From contig DDJQ01000136.1 in NCBI GenBank assembly GCA_002339125.1, positions 1-12,467 of the forward strand: 12,467 bases of DNA, given 5' to 3'. The stretch's first letter is position 1. Every line of letters starts with the position of its first letter. Source of the DNA: Alteromonadaceae bacterium UBA2620. Its GTDB lineage: Bacteria > Pseudomonadota > Gammaproteobacteria > Enterobacterales > Alteromonadaceae. Under the pieces are notes generated by a model. That model ran no database searches, was not told the DNA's origin, and saw only the letters and a program-made list of their open reading frames with translations. Below, in pieces: positions 1 to 7,241 of the stretch. Position numbers and translations under genes: made by a program.

Positions 1-825
1 GCAGTTAAAGCACCAGGTTTCGGTGACCGTCGTAAAGCTATGCTGCAAGACATCGCTATCCTGACTGGTGGTACGGTAATCTCTGAAGAGATCGGTCTGG
101 AGCTGGAAAAAGTTCAGCTGGAAGACTTAGGTACTGCTAAGCGTGTTGTTATCAACAAAGACAACACTACCGTTGTTGACGGTGCAGGCGAAGAAGCGGC
201 TATCGAAGCACGTTGCGAGCAAATCCGTGGTCAAATCGCTGATTCAACTTCAGACTACGACAAAGAAAAACTGCAAGAGCGTCTGGCGAAACTGTCTGGC
301 GGTGTAGCAGTAATTAAAGTTGGCGCAGCCACTGAAGTAGAAATGAAAGAGAAGAAAGACCGCGTAGAAGATGCACTGCATGCAACTCGCGCTGCGGTTG
401 AAGAAGGTGTGGTACCTGGTGGTGGTGTAGCACTGGTTCGTGCGGCCGCTAAACTGGCTGACCTGACTGGCGACAACGAAGACCAGACTCACGGTATCAA
501 GCTGGCTCTGCGTGCAATGGAAGCGCCACTGCGTCAAATCTCTATCAACTCTGGTGCAGAAGCCTCAGTGGTTGTTAACGAGGTTAAGAACGGCTCTGGT
601 AACTACGGTTACAACGCCGGTAACGACACTTACGGCGACATGCTGGAAATGGGTATCCTTGACCCAACTAAAGTAACTCGCTCTGCACTGCAGTTTGCTT
701 CATCAATCGCTTCACTGATGATCACTACTGAAGCTATGATTGCTGAACTGCCTAAAGACGACGCACCTGCAATGCCTGATATGGGCGGCATGGGCGGAAT
801 GGGCGGCATGGGCGGCATGATGTAA
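1..825 (+). CDS. groL: Chaperonin GroEL, C-terminal half (5' end outside the window)
   Basis: This is the 60-kDa subunit of the cytoplasmic GroEL/GroES folding chamber. Reading is open from base 1 (A-V-K-A-P-G-F-G-D-R-R), and the 274 residues present correspond to about residues 275-548 of E. coli GroEL, so only the rest of the apical domain, the second intermediate segment and the equatorial domain are seen. The stretch VEDALHATRAA carries the conserved ATP-hydrolysis Asp (codon 370-372, Asp398 in E. coli numbering), followed by the nucleotide-contacting Gly-Gly-Gly of VVPGGGVAL. The DPTKVTRSALQ motif is intact, and the protein ends in the typical Gly-Met tail. The true start and any groES lie to the left of the window. 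A strong terminator follows 27 bases after the stop, so groL is the last gene of its unit. Identity is certain; nothing looks unusual. Confidence 0.98.
   Translation, partial: AVKAPGFGDRRKAMLQDIAILTGGTVISEEIGLELEKVQLEDLGTAKRVVINKDNTTVVDGAGEEAAIEARCEQIRGQIADSTSDYDKEKLQERLAKLSGGVAVIKVGAATEVEMKEKKDRVEDALHATRAAVEEGVVPGGGVALVRAAAKLADLTGDNEDQTHGIKLALRAMEAPLRQISINSGAEASVVVNEVKNGSGNYGYNAGNDTYGDMLEMGILDPTKVTRSALQFASSIASLMITTEAMIAELPKDDAPAMPDMGGMGGMGGMGGMM
781..819 (+). repeat. Tandem 9-base repeats coding the GroEL MGG tail
   Basis: Four consecutive 9-base units (ATGGGCGGC with one C-to-A change in the second unit) at 781-816, followed by ATGATG, encode the flexible Met-Gly-Gly tail that projects into the GroEL cavity. 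Such tails are typical of group I chaperonins. The near-identity of the DNA units could allow slippage in unit number. Confidence 0.85.
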
Positions 826-852
826 GCCACCCATAAGCTAACGCTTATAAAG

Positions 853-880
853 AAAGGCATTCTTCGGAGTGCCTTTTTTA
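853..880 (+). terminator. Rho-independent terminator of groL
   Basis: A 10-bp stem (853-862 with 867-876, including one G-T pair) closes on a TTCG tetraloop and runs into a T tract (874-879). The UUCG loop is an especially stable RNA tetraloop. The A-rich left arm means it might also slow transcription arriving from the DUF3224 gene on the opposite strand. Confidence 0.9.
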
Positions 881-919
881 TTTCTGTTCCGTTTTAGTTC
901 CGAACCTTCAGGCTATCAA

Positions 920-1297
920 CTACTCACCAATAACATAGTCAGCTTTGCCGCCTTCGGCAGAGGTAAAATACCCAGTTTGTCCCTCCAGGGCCTTAATCGT
1001 GTCGCACTCAATAATGGTAAAGTGGCTGGATGCAACACCTTGCTGAAATGTGCCAGTGTGGCTTATCACCAATCGACAAGCCTGATTATCAATAACGCCG
1101 TTAATGTATTCAAAGCCACTGAAGGTAGCATCACCGGCAGCACTATAATGCATGTGATAAAACACCTCGCTGGTGCCTGTTAACTCGCCGCTATAGTGCT
1201 GTGAAACTTTGGCAGTATTGAGTTTACTGCCCTGCTCAAAGGTTTTTTCAGTAGTTTCCTGCCAGTCGGTTATCGAAAACATGCCCTCTAGTGTCAT
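920..1297 (-). CDS. DUF3224 domain-containing protein
   Basis: A 125-residue protein with no signal peptide or membrane segment, so probably cytoplasmic. The sequence has the layout of the DUF3224 family: an N-terminal G-x-F-x-I-x-x-W-x-E (residues 5-14), a central segment ending in SHTGTFQQGVA (79-89), and a late G-x-x-G-Y-F then a terminal ADYVIGE. The family is predicted to form a small beta-barrel of the allene-oxide-cyclase type, and its biochemical role is not known. The start is supported by AGAGG about 6 bases before the ATG; the stop is TAG. It converges with groL and is divergent from the AraC-type regulator, with 138 bases between the preferred starts, an arrangement often seen when a regulator controls its neighbour. 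The family assignment is by recognition of sequence pattern; no function is claimed. Confidence 0.85.
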   Translation of the reverse strand: MTLEGMFSITDWQETTEKTFEQGSKLNTAKVSQHYSGELTGTSEVFYHMHYSAAGDATFSGFEYINGVIDNQACRLVISHTGTFQQGVASSHFTIIECDTIKALEGQTGYFTSAEGGKADYVIGE

Positions 1298-1339
1298 GTA
1301 AACCTCTTTGTGATATATCCTGATTGAGTTTGCAGGTTA

Positions 1340-1367
1340 CCATTACTGCCGCCTTTGGTATTGTAAA
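1340..1367 (-). promoter_or_regulatory. Possible sigma-70 promoter for the DUF3224 gene
   Basis: Read on the minus strand, TTTACA (1362-1367) and TAATGG (1340-1345) are separated by 16 bases, a short but workable spacing, and lie about 40 bases before the start codon. The -10 box is a weak match. It lies in the shared region between this gene and the AraC-type regulator, where a regulator could act on both. Confidence 0.3.
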
Positions 1368-1435
1368 AACACGTCACCCCAGCTTTTGTGAGAGCCATCG
1401 ATTTGCAATACAGTCATCATCGCGTATCAGGCGTC

Positions 1436-2221
1436 ATGCACCACAATGACAGTAAAAAACACTACCGTCTGCGGCGTTATCTGCCTGATACGCCACTGGC
1501 GAACCTTATTGAACAGTACTGGTTAGTAAACTGGCAGCTAAAAAACGGTCAGGAGCATGTCCAGAGAAATTTGCCTGATCCTAACTTTCACTTAACTTTC
1601 GATAGCCAGGGGGCAAAACTTATCGGGCCGGTGAGCAAAGTGTATGAATACCCGATGGCTGCCAGTGGTTTTGTGATTGGTGTTAAATTTAATGCTGGTG
1701 CACTCAACGTGTTGTTGAACGGTCCAGCAAGCGATTATGTTGATAGGGAGCTCTTAGCCAGCAAGTATTTTGGGTCCGGTGTGACTGATATTTTTGAAAC
1801 AGGTGCTGACGCCCTGACCGACGAAACGATTGTATCGGTATTAAACAAGTTCTTGGTGCACTTTGCGGAGCCTGTAACGGCAAAACAAACACAGGTGGCA
1901 AAGTTATTGGACTGCATTAAAAATAGCGGTGAGATTTATACCGTTGCGTCACTGGCGCAACGAGCCGACCTTTCGGTGAGGACATTACAGCGATTATTCA
2001 ATCAATATATTGGACTGTCGCCAAAATGGCTGTTGCGTAAATACCGCTTACATGACGCACTTGCTGCGCTCGAAACTAACACATTAAAAATGGTTGAGCT
2101 GGCTACTCAGCTTGAATATGCAGATCAGTCGCACCTGATCAGAGATTTTAAGGATATGTTGGGGATGTCACCAGCGCAATACCTGTCAGACAGGTACGCG
2201 CCGGAAAACTCACGCTCTTAA
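1436..2221 (+). CDS. AraC-family transcriptional regulator (DUF6597-like N-terminus)
   Basis: A 261-residue cytoplasmic regulator. The C-terminal ~100 residues form a standard AraC/XylS double helix-turn-helix: first HTH around VASLAQRADLSVRTLQRLF, linking helix around WLLRKYRLHDALAAL, second HTH around ELATQLEYADQSHLIRDFK, ending in the family signature GMSPAQYL. The N-terminal part, beginning YRLRRYLPDTPLANLIEQYW, resembles the DUF6597 ligand-sensing-type domain found in many AraC regulators; its ligand is unknown. I prefer the ATG at 1436, which has a weak AGG ahead of it. The frame stays open upstream to a GTG at 1388, which would add 16 residues outside the family domain and has no visible ribosome site. 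It is divergent from the DUF3224 gene and convergent with the NAD(P)H reductase (12 bases between stops), so either neighbour could be a target. Confidence 0.9.
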   Translation: MHHNDSKKHYRLRRYLPDTPLANLIEQYWLVNWQLKNGQEHVQRNLPDPNFHLTFDSQGAKLIGPVSKVYEYPMAASGFVIGVKFNAGALNVLLNGPASDYVDRELLASKYFGSGVTDIFETGADALTDETIVSVLNKFLVHFAEPVTAKQTQVAKLLDCIKNSGEIYTVASLAQRADLSVRTLQRLFNQYIGLSPKWLLRKYRLHDALAALETNTLKMVELATQLEYADQSHLIRDFKDMLGMSPAQYLSDRYAPENSRS

Positions 2222-2229
2222 TAAGAGTG
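2213..2229. terminator. Weak shared hairpin between convergent genes
   Basis: A 7-bp stem (2213-2219 with 2223-2229, one G-T pair) with a 3-base loop overlaps the stop codon of the AraC-type gene and lies just past the stop of the reductase gene. There is no T tract on the plus strand and only a short TTTT on the minus strand, so it is a poor terminator, offered only because the two genes converge here. Confidence 0.3.
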
Positions 2230-2233
2230 GATA

Positions 2234-2761
2234 CTAGCCAGCTAATTTGGCTACTGCGGCTTTTAGTTCGGTGATAAGCGCTTCGTCTGTGGCTTTACCC
2301 GCCTCCGCATCGAACTTATCGTAGAAGCCTGGTACTGAAACCGTAGCCTTCACATTCGCTGCATAGAATGGTGCAGACGCTTCGGCCGCTGCTAACACTG
2401 ATTTCGCGCCACTTGGGCCAGGAGAGGTAGCCAGATAAACCGCCGGTTTTTGCTTAAACAATTCACGGTCGATTCGTGTTGCCCAGTCGAACAGGTTTTT
2501 ATATGCCGCCGGGTAATGGCCGTTGTGCTCAGCATACGAGATAACAAACGCATCAGCGTCGGCCAGGTCGTTTAAGAATTCTTTAGCGCCGTCAGCCTGG
2601 CCAATTTGTTTTTCCAGATCTTCGCTGAACATAGGCACATCATAATCATTGATGTCCAACACTTTAACTTCTGCGCCGTCAACCAGACCGGCAGTGTAAG
2701 TAGCCAGTGCCTTGTTGATTGAGGTTGAACTGGTACTTGCTCCATAAGCTACAATTTTCAT
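2234..2761 (-). CDS. NAD(P)H-dependent FMN reductase-like oxidoreductase (flavodoxin fold)
   Basis: A 175-residue soluble protein of the NADPH-dependent FMN reductase / quinone reductase family (flavodoxin-like fold). The N-terminal strand-loop MKIVAYGASTSSTSIN matches the phosphate-binding loop that holds FMN. AEHNGHYPAAYKNLFDW (residues 77-93) matches the family's P-E-Y-N-x-x-x-P-x-x-x-K-N-x-x-D-W block that covers the isoalloxazine ring, and SPGPSGA (113-119) matches the third FMN-contacting loop. Family members use NAD(P)H to reduce flavin, quinones or azo compounds; the substrate here cannot be read from sequence. The start is supported by AGGGG about 8 bases upstream. It is monocistronic, converges with the AraC-type regulator, and has a partial Fur-box-like motif upstream. 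The length fits the family. Confidence 0.9.
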   Translation of the reverse strand: MKIVAYGASTSSTSINKALATYTAGLVDGAEVKVLDINDYDVPMFSEDLEKQIGQADGAKEFLNDLADADAFVISYAEHNGHYPAAYKNLFDWATRIDRELFKQKPAVYLATSPGPSGAKSVLAAAEASAPFYAANVKATVSVPGFYDKFDAEAGKATDEALITELKAAVAKLAG

Positions 2762-2790
2762 AATTTGCCCCTTGCTAATTTAATCATTGT

Positions 2791-2802
2791 GGTAATGATA
2801 AT
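2791..2802. promoter_or_regulatory. Partial Fur-box-like motif upstream of the reductase gene
   Basis: The 12 bases GGTAATGATAAT match 11 of the first 12 bases of the classical Fur consensus (repeats of GATAAT), but the following inverted CATTATC part is absent. It lies about 30 bases before the start codon of the minus-strand reductase gene, where a bound repressor could block transcription. It may equally be chance AT-rich sequence. Confidence 0.25.
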
Positions 2803-2946
2803 GGAGCCTGATAAGCACATCCATCAGATTAAAACCCCACAGATATTCGTTTTTTCAGAATGATATTTACAAACCGGACAAATATTCGTCAGTTAAGAGC
2901 GAAGGTACAAAATCTGATTTCCGTTATGCTAGGCGGCCGGTATGTG

Positions 2947-2955
2947 TGCTAATAT
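2947..2955 (+). promoter_or_regulatory. Possible extended -10 promoter for the sulfotransferase fusion
   Basis: TGC followed by TAATAT (2950-2955) makes an extended -10 element 30 bases before the TTG start. No convincing -35 box is present at the usual distance, which extended -10 promoters can tolerate. The rest of the 2762-2946 interval is AT-rich with no gene visible. Confidence 0.35.
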
Positions 2956-2985
2956 TACGCCGTTTTCCAGGGACAGAGCAGTAGT

Positions 2986-5325
2986 TTGAATAAGCGCGTT
3001 ATCTTCCATGTGGGTCCGCCAAAAACCGGCAGTTCGGCGATCCAGCAGTTTCTTCATCAGCATCGCCAGCAACTGTTGGCGTCGGGGGTTTTATATCCCG
3101 CGCACTCTGTAGATGAAAACGGCATTAGCTCGGGTAATGCCAGAGAAATTTGCGTTCCGGATCCAGAGGGCCGCCTGGCGCTGGATCATCAAAAGCTAAC
3201 CAATGTTCTTAACGCTTTTGAGAACAACCCTAAAGCTCACATACTATTATTAAGCTCCGAATCGTTTTTCAGAATTATTGACGACATTACACAGGCTGTG
3301 CCTGATGTTGAAATTATCTGCTTTTTGCGAAATCCGGTAGAGTTTCAGCTGTCAATTTATAACCAGTCGGTAAAACGTCATGGCAATCAAAAGCCTTTTA
3401 CGCCGGGTAAGCGCCTTAACCTTGGCCAATGGGAGAGCATTTTAAAAGCAGCCAACCAGCTGGAGGCTCATCAGCTCCATTGCTTTGCTTATAAGAATCA
3501 TGGTGAAAAGGGCAATGTCATTACTGACGTTCTTGGCGTGTTAGGTCTGCGAGATGAACTTTCGGTGAGTGGTAATTCGGTAAACGTTTCGTACAGCTTC
3601 GCCGCGCTCGAACTGAAACGTTGGCTTAACCAGTTCCCGATTGACGCTTTGCAGGCAGAACTGGATGCTTATTTACAGGCGGCCAGTGCCGGCGCAGGCC
3701 GTTATCGGCTGCTGGACGATGAAACTCTGGCAGCTTATAAACAGCAGCTAGCCAATGTTACTGCTAAGTTTCAGCGGTTACTGCCTGAACAGGACTGGCA
3801 ACTGGTGACTGAAGCCCTCAATAACGTTGCTGCATTGCCCTATTATCAGCAGGGTGTGCATGAGTCGGAAATTGCCGGCTTAGTTTGTCAGTTGCGACGG
3901 GATAAGCCCATGCTTTTCAGGTCACTCAGTGTAATAGTCGATTCAGCGGAACAGCCGGATTATGACGCGTCGCTGAAGAGCTTGTTTGAGTTGAGCCGTG
4001 GTGCGCGTTGGTTCGCGGCATTACCATTGTTTTTTAAGCGTAAACTGGGCGAAGTCAGACAAAAACGGCATGTCTCGGCGCACAAATCGACGCTGCAACC
4101 CCCGGCATCTCTCAATAACGCAGTGAAGGTCACTAATGCTGACATCATTCCGCAACTGTCCGGTTCGACGCCGGCCAGGCTCCGTGGAGGTGTGCGGGCA
4201 AAGGAGCTGCCGGAGTTTGCTCATCAGTTTCGTTATCAACAAATCAACTTACAGCAATCGGCAGCAGTGTGCGCGACGGAAACCGAAGTACTGGCAGAAC
4301 AGCCAGAGGTTACCCACCTTAAGAAGGGCCATTATTATTACGGCGGGCCGGCGTTCGGTAATTTTGTCCATTTCATTGCTGAGTCAATCCATCGGTTAGC
4401 AGCTCTGTCCGGTGCTAAACAGCAGGCCAATATTAGCAAGGTGCTTATTTTACCTCAGCTACGCCGCCGTTTACGTAAACTGACTAAGCCGCTACTGCCA
4501 CCAAACTTTTATGAAATTCTGGCGTATCTTGGTGTCGATAAGTCGCAGGTAGTGTTAGTCGATAAGCCGCAGCGTGTTGAAAACCTCTGGATCGCGCCAC
4601 AGCAAAGCCTGTTCCGTACTCGTAGTCAGATCTCAGCGGATTATCGTCAGTTTCTGCTGCAATGCGAGCGCCGCGCCGGTATCGAGCCCGATAATCAACT
4701 GCCGGCTAAAATTTATGTGAGTCGCACACCGTTTTTATTGCGTGGTAGCTTTGCGGGCGAGCGGTATGTTGAGCAATTCTTTGCCCGCCAGGGCTACACA
4801 ATTTTCCAGCCAGAACAGCACTCATTGCATGAGCAATTATGTTATTACAAGAGTGCCAAAGAGATTGTGCTAGCCGAAGGGGCGGCGCTGCATGTAATGG
4901 AATTGCTGGGCGACATTCCGGCCCGCATTACTGTGCTTCAACGCCGGAACAATTCTGATTATCTGTTCGGGCCATTATTAGCAGCCCGTTGTAAAAATGT
5001 CGATTTCTTCGCAACACTGAAGGTCTTACCATCTCTATTTGTGGTTAAAGGGCATAAGAGTGCAGCTCATGGTAGTGCTCTGTCAGTGCTGCACGCAGAA
5101 GCGCTCAGGAAGCATTTAGTGCAACGACTGGGCCTCGACGGCTTTGACGTTGACGAATTCTTAGCCACTGTTCAGCAGGATATTGCTGCTTACCTGCACG
5201 CTTATGCAAGCACCCTTCGAGCTAACAGGGATATAAAGCAGTTACCAGACGAATATATTAAAAAGGTTGAAGAACTAGAGCCAGATTTTACCGGCGAGAT
5301 GCCTGTTAACTGGCAGCTTGATTAA
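2986..5325 (+). CDS. Sulfotransferase - GT61 (DUF563) glycosyltransferase fusion protein
   Basis: A 779-residue bifunctional-looking protein with no signal peptide. Residues 1-~270 are a PAPS-dependent sulfotransferase: the N-terminal strand IFHVGPPKTGSSAIQQFL contains the 5'-phosphosulfate loop (P11-K13-T14-G15-S16-S17), and FLRNPVEFQLSIYNQ (113-127) has the 3'-phosphate-binding Arg115 and Ser123. Residues ~447-680 match GT61/DUF563: FGNFVHFIAESIHRL, KIYVSRTPFLLRGSF, the G-Y-x-x-x-x-P-E-x-x-S-x-x-E-Q block (603-617), and AEGAALHVMELL. About 170 residues of unassigned linker (275-446) lie between. A reasonable inference is a cytoplasmic enzyme that adds a sugar and a sulfate to a surface glycan or lipid-linked precursor; the substrate is unknown. 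The TTG start at 2986 is chosen because the PAPS loop begins by residue 10 and AGGGA (2969-2973) precedes it. It stands alone, without other polysaccharide genes, 88 bases before the DUF4105 gene. Confidence 0.88.
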   Translation: MNKRVIFHVGPPKTGSSAIQQFLHQHRQQLLASGVLYPAHSVDENGISSGNAREICVPDPEGRLALDHQKLTNVLNAFENNPKAHILLLSSESFFRIIDDITQAVPDVEIICFLRNPVEFQLSIYNQSVKRHGNQKPFTPGKRLNLGQWESILKAANQLEAHQLHCFAYKNHGEKGNVITDVLGVLGLRDELSVSGNSVNVSYSFAALELKRWLNQFPIDALQAELDAYLQAASAGAGRYRLLDDETLAAYKQQLANVTAKFQRLLPEQDWQLVTEALNNVAALPYYQQGVHESEIAGLVCQLRRDKPMLFRSLSVIVDSAEQPDYDASLKSLFELSRGARWFAALPLFFKRKLGEVRQKRHVSAHKSTLQPPASLNNAVKVTNADIIPQLSGSTPARLRGGVRAKELPEFAHQFRYQQINLQQSAAVCATETEVLAEQPEVTHLKKGHYYYGGPAFGNFVHFIAESIHRLAALSGAKQQANISKVLILPQLRRRLRKLTKPLLPPNFYEILAYLGVDKSQVVLVDKPQRVENLWIAPQQSLFRTRSQISADYRQFLLQCERRAGIEPDNQLPAKIYVSRTPFLLRGSFAGERYVEQFFARQGYTIFQPEQHSLHEQLCYYKSAKEIVLAEGAALHVMELLGDIPARITVLQRRNNSDYLFGPLLAARCKNVDFFATLKVLPSLFVVKGHKSAAHGSALSVLHAEALRKHLVQRLGLDGFDVDEFLATVQQDIAAYLHAYASTLRANRDIKQLPDEYIKKVEELEPDFTGEMPVNWQLD

Positions 5326-5413
5326 CTGCTCAGATGTGTTGTATCTTTCAACATCCAAAAAAAGCTAGCGTAAAAAGCAGCTTATAGACAAAGTAGTATT
5401 AAACGGAATTTAC

Positions 5414-7225
5414 ATGCTTCGCCGTAGTTTGTTGCGAATAGCCCTGCTTAGCTGCATTACTTTTAACGTTCTTGCGCAAACAGCCCTTAATGAGCTTGCT
5501 TCACACCCTGTCTGGCAGCAGTTGTTACATACCGGGCAAACGCCGGTATCGGGTGAGTCAAAGCCGTTTTATCTGGCTACTGAAGGTAGTGAGAATCCTT
5601 TGGCTGAACTTCAGGCAACTCTTTCTGCGTTTAAGCAAAACCCGCAATCACAATGCCGATATCCCGCCCGACGGCTATTTCTAAAGCGCTATTATCCTGC
5701 CCGGTATTTTCCCGCAGTGCAGTGCGTCGACTATCAGGCGTATCTGGATGCCTTTGTAACCGACAGCCTAAGCCTGATTTACGCATCGGGTTACCTGGGG
5801 AATCCGGCTTCTATGTTTGGCCACGTTTTTCTGAAATTTAATAGTGATGGCGTGCATGATTTGCTGGATAACACGTTCTCTTTCGGTGCCAGAGTGCCCG
5901 ACTCAGACAACAAGCTGGCTTATATCATTAAAGGAATTAGCGGTGGCTACGAAGGGCACTTTACTAATCAGAAGTATCATCATCACGACCTCACTTACAA
6001 TGAGTCTGAGTTGCGCAATTTATGGGAGTATCGCTTGGGTCTGGAGCGCTCAGAGGTAGAATTTATTCTTGCTCATCTGTGGGAACTCGAAAATACCTCG
6101 ATGACCTATTATTTTTTCCGGCAAAACTGCGCCTATCAGCTGGCAAAGTTGCTGGAACTAGTCATCGATACGCCGCTGACTGAGCCGGGTAAATACCAGG
6201 TTATGCCAGTGGATCTCATTATGCGGTTAAATAAGGCGGAAAACAGTTCACCGCTTTATAAAAATGTTCGTTTTCATGGTTCTCGTCAGCAGGCGCTATA
6301 TAAACATTATTCGCAGTTGAACTCTGAACAGCAGAATACGCTTATGACTATCTTAACTGCACCAGTCGCGCAAACTACTGAGTTATTGGCGGCTTTAGAT
6401 GATGAAGATGCCAAACCGGTTATCGATACTCTCTACGATTATGTGGCTTTTCAGGAAGTGCGCCAGGATGACGTTGCGGCCGAATTACAAGAAAAGAAAC
6501 GCTTAGCTATGTCGAAACGCTTTGCCATGCCGCCAGGAAAAGTGGAATGGCAGAATATAACACCAGTAGCACCCCACTATGCTCAGTTTACGTCTTTGCT
6601 GCAAACCGGTTTAGCTGTTAATAACGACGTGTCTGCCGTTATGCTGCGCTATCGCGCCAATTATTATGACTTGCTGACCTATAACCCAGGTCGTATTCCC
6701 TTTTCTGAGCTCAGCACCTTCGATTTGCGTCTGGCTTACAGTGACAACCGTGAGTTATCGGTACAACAGTTCAATTTACTCAAAGTAATAAATCTTAACG
6801 CTTCACAAACCGGTTTGCCCGGTGACGACGCTCTGGCCTGGAAATTGGCCCTGGGTTATCGCCAGCAATCAAAGCAATGCCGTCATTGCGGCAGCGCGTT
6901 TGTTGAAGGATTTGTTGGCAAGGCCTGGTCACCTGGTGCTGGCCATGTGTTTTACGGTGCCGTTTCCGGTACCGCCACCAGTTCCAATCGCATGGGAGGC
7001 AATCTTGCCGCCGGTGCCGAAGTGGGAGGTGTAATAACCGTTACACCAAAACTAGCAATATCCTTCTCTGCGGGGCATCAATGGTATGTCAATGCGTTGT
7101 CTGAGCATCGTCAGTATGTTCAAGTGGAATCCCGCTGGTTAATTAACCAGCAATGGGATCTGCGTGCAACCTACGAATATCTGGGTCAGGCAGAAGCGGG
7201 GGTGCATATTTCATATTATTATTAA
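5414..7225 (+). CDS. Exported DUF4105 (Lnb-like) protein with C-terminal barrel-like domain
   Basis: A 603-residue envelope protein. Residues 1-21 form a signal peptide (basic MLRRSLLR, hydrophobic core, probable cleavage after VLAQ/A). The DUF4105 core spans about 75-260. It has a C-R-Y-P-A-R motif with Cys81, paired with Cys104, then ASGYLGNPASMFGHVFLKF with His137 and FFRQNCAYQLAKLLEL with Cys239. The conserved His and Cys suggest a papain/NlpC-like catalytic pair. The family is now linked in the literature to lipoprotein N-acylation (Lnb); I cannot tell whether this member does that. From about residue 395 to the end, alternating hydrophobic/polar strands with many aromatic residues, ending HISYYY, look like an outer-membrane beta barrel (inferred). 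The ATG has a weak GGAA ahead of it. The DUF3015 gene follows after 16 bases, so the two are probably co-transcribed. Confidence 0.87.
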   Translation: MLRRSLLRIALLSCITFNVLAQTALNELASHPVWQQLLHTGQTPVSGESKPFYLATEGSENPLAELQATLSAFKQNPQSQCRYPARRLFLKRYYPARYFPAVQCVDYQAYLDAFVTDSLSLIYASGYLGNPASMFGHVFLKFNSDGVHDLLDNTFSFGARVPDSDNKLAYIIKGISGGYEGHFTNQKYHHHDLTYNESELRNLWEYRLGLERSEVEFILAHLWELENTSMTYYFFRQNCAYQLAKLLELVIDTPLTEPGKYQVMPVDLIMRLNKAENSSPLYKNVRFHGSRQQALYKHYSQLNSEQQNTLMTILTAPVAQTTELLAALDDEDAKPVIDTLYDYVAFQEVRQDDVAAELQEKKRLAMSKRFAMPPGKVEWQNITPVAPHYAQFTSLLQTGLAVNNDVSAVMLRYRANYYDLLTYNPGRIPFSELSTFDLRLAYSDNRELSVQQFNLLKVINLNASQTGLPGDDALAWKLALGYRQQSKQCRHCGSAFVEGFVGKAWSPGAGHVFYGAVSGTATSSNRMGGNLAAGAEVGGVITVTPKLAISFSAGHQWYVNALSEHRQYVQVESRWLINQQWDLRATYEYLGQAEAGVHISYYY

Positions 7226-7241
7226 AAAAAGGAAAGTTATA

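Noticed and set aside
781..819. Tandem repeats as a possible mobile or CRISPR-like element
   Set aside because: The units are codons of the normal GroEL Met-Gly-Gly tail.
869..1183. Open reading frame on the plus strand opposite the DUF3224 gene
   Set aside because: It overlaps the groL terminator, has no ribosome site and matches no family; the minus-strand frame has a clear DUF3224 pattern and a ribosome site.
1388..1435. GTG start giving a longer AraC-type protein
   Set aside because: No ribosome site precedes it and the added residues lie outside the family domain. It is not excluded, only less likely than the ATG at 1436.
5337..5360. Hairpin-like GATGTGTTG...CAACATC after the sulfotransferase fusion
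   Set aside because: The stem has a 2-base bulge and is followed by an A run rather than a T run on the plus strand, so it is not a plus-strand terminator.
7164..7241. Upstream extension of the DUF3015 reading frame
   Set aside because: It overlaps the DUF4105 gene and would place 26 residues before an obvious signal peptide; the ATG at 7242 has a good ribosome site.
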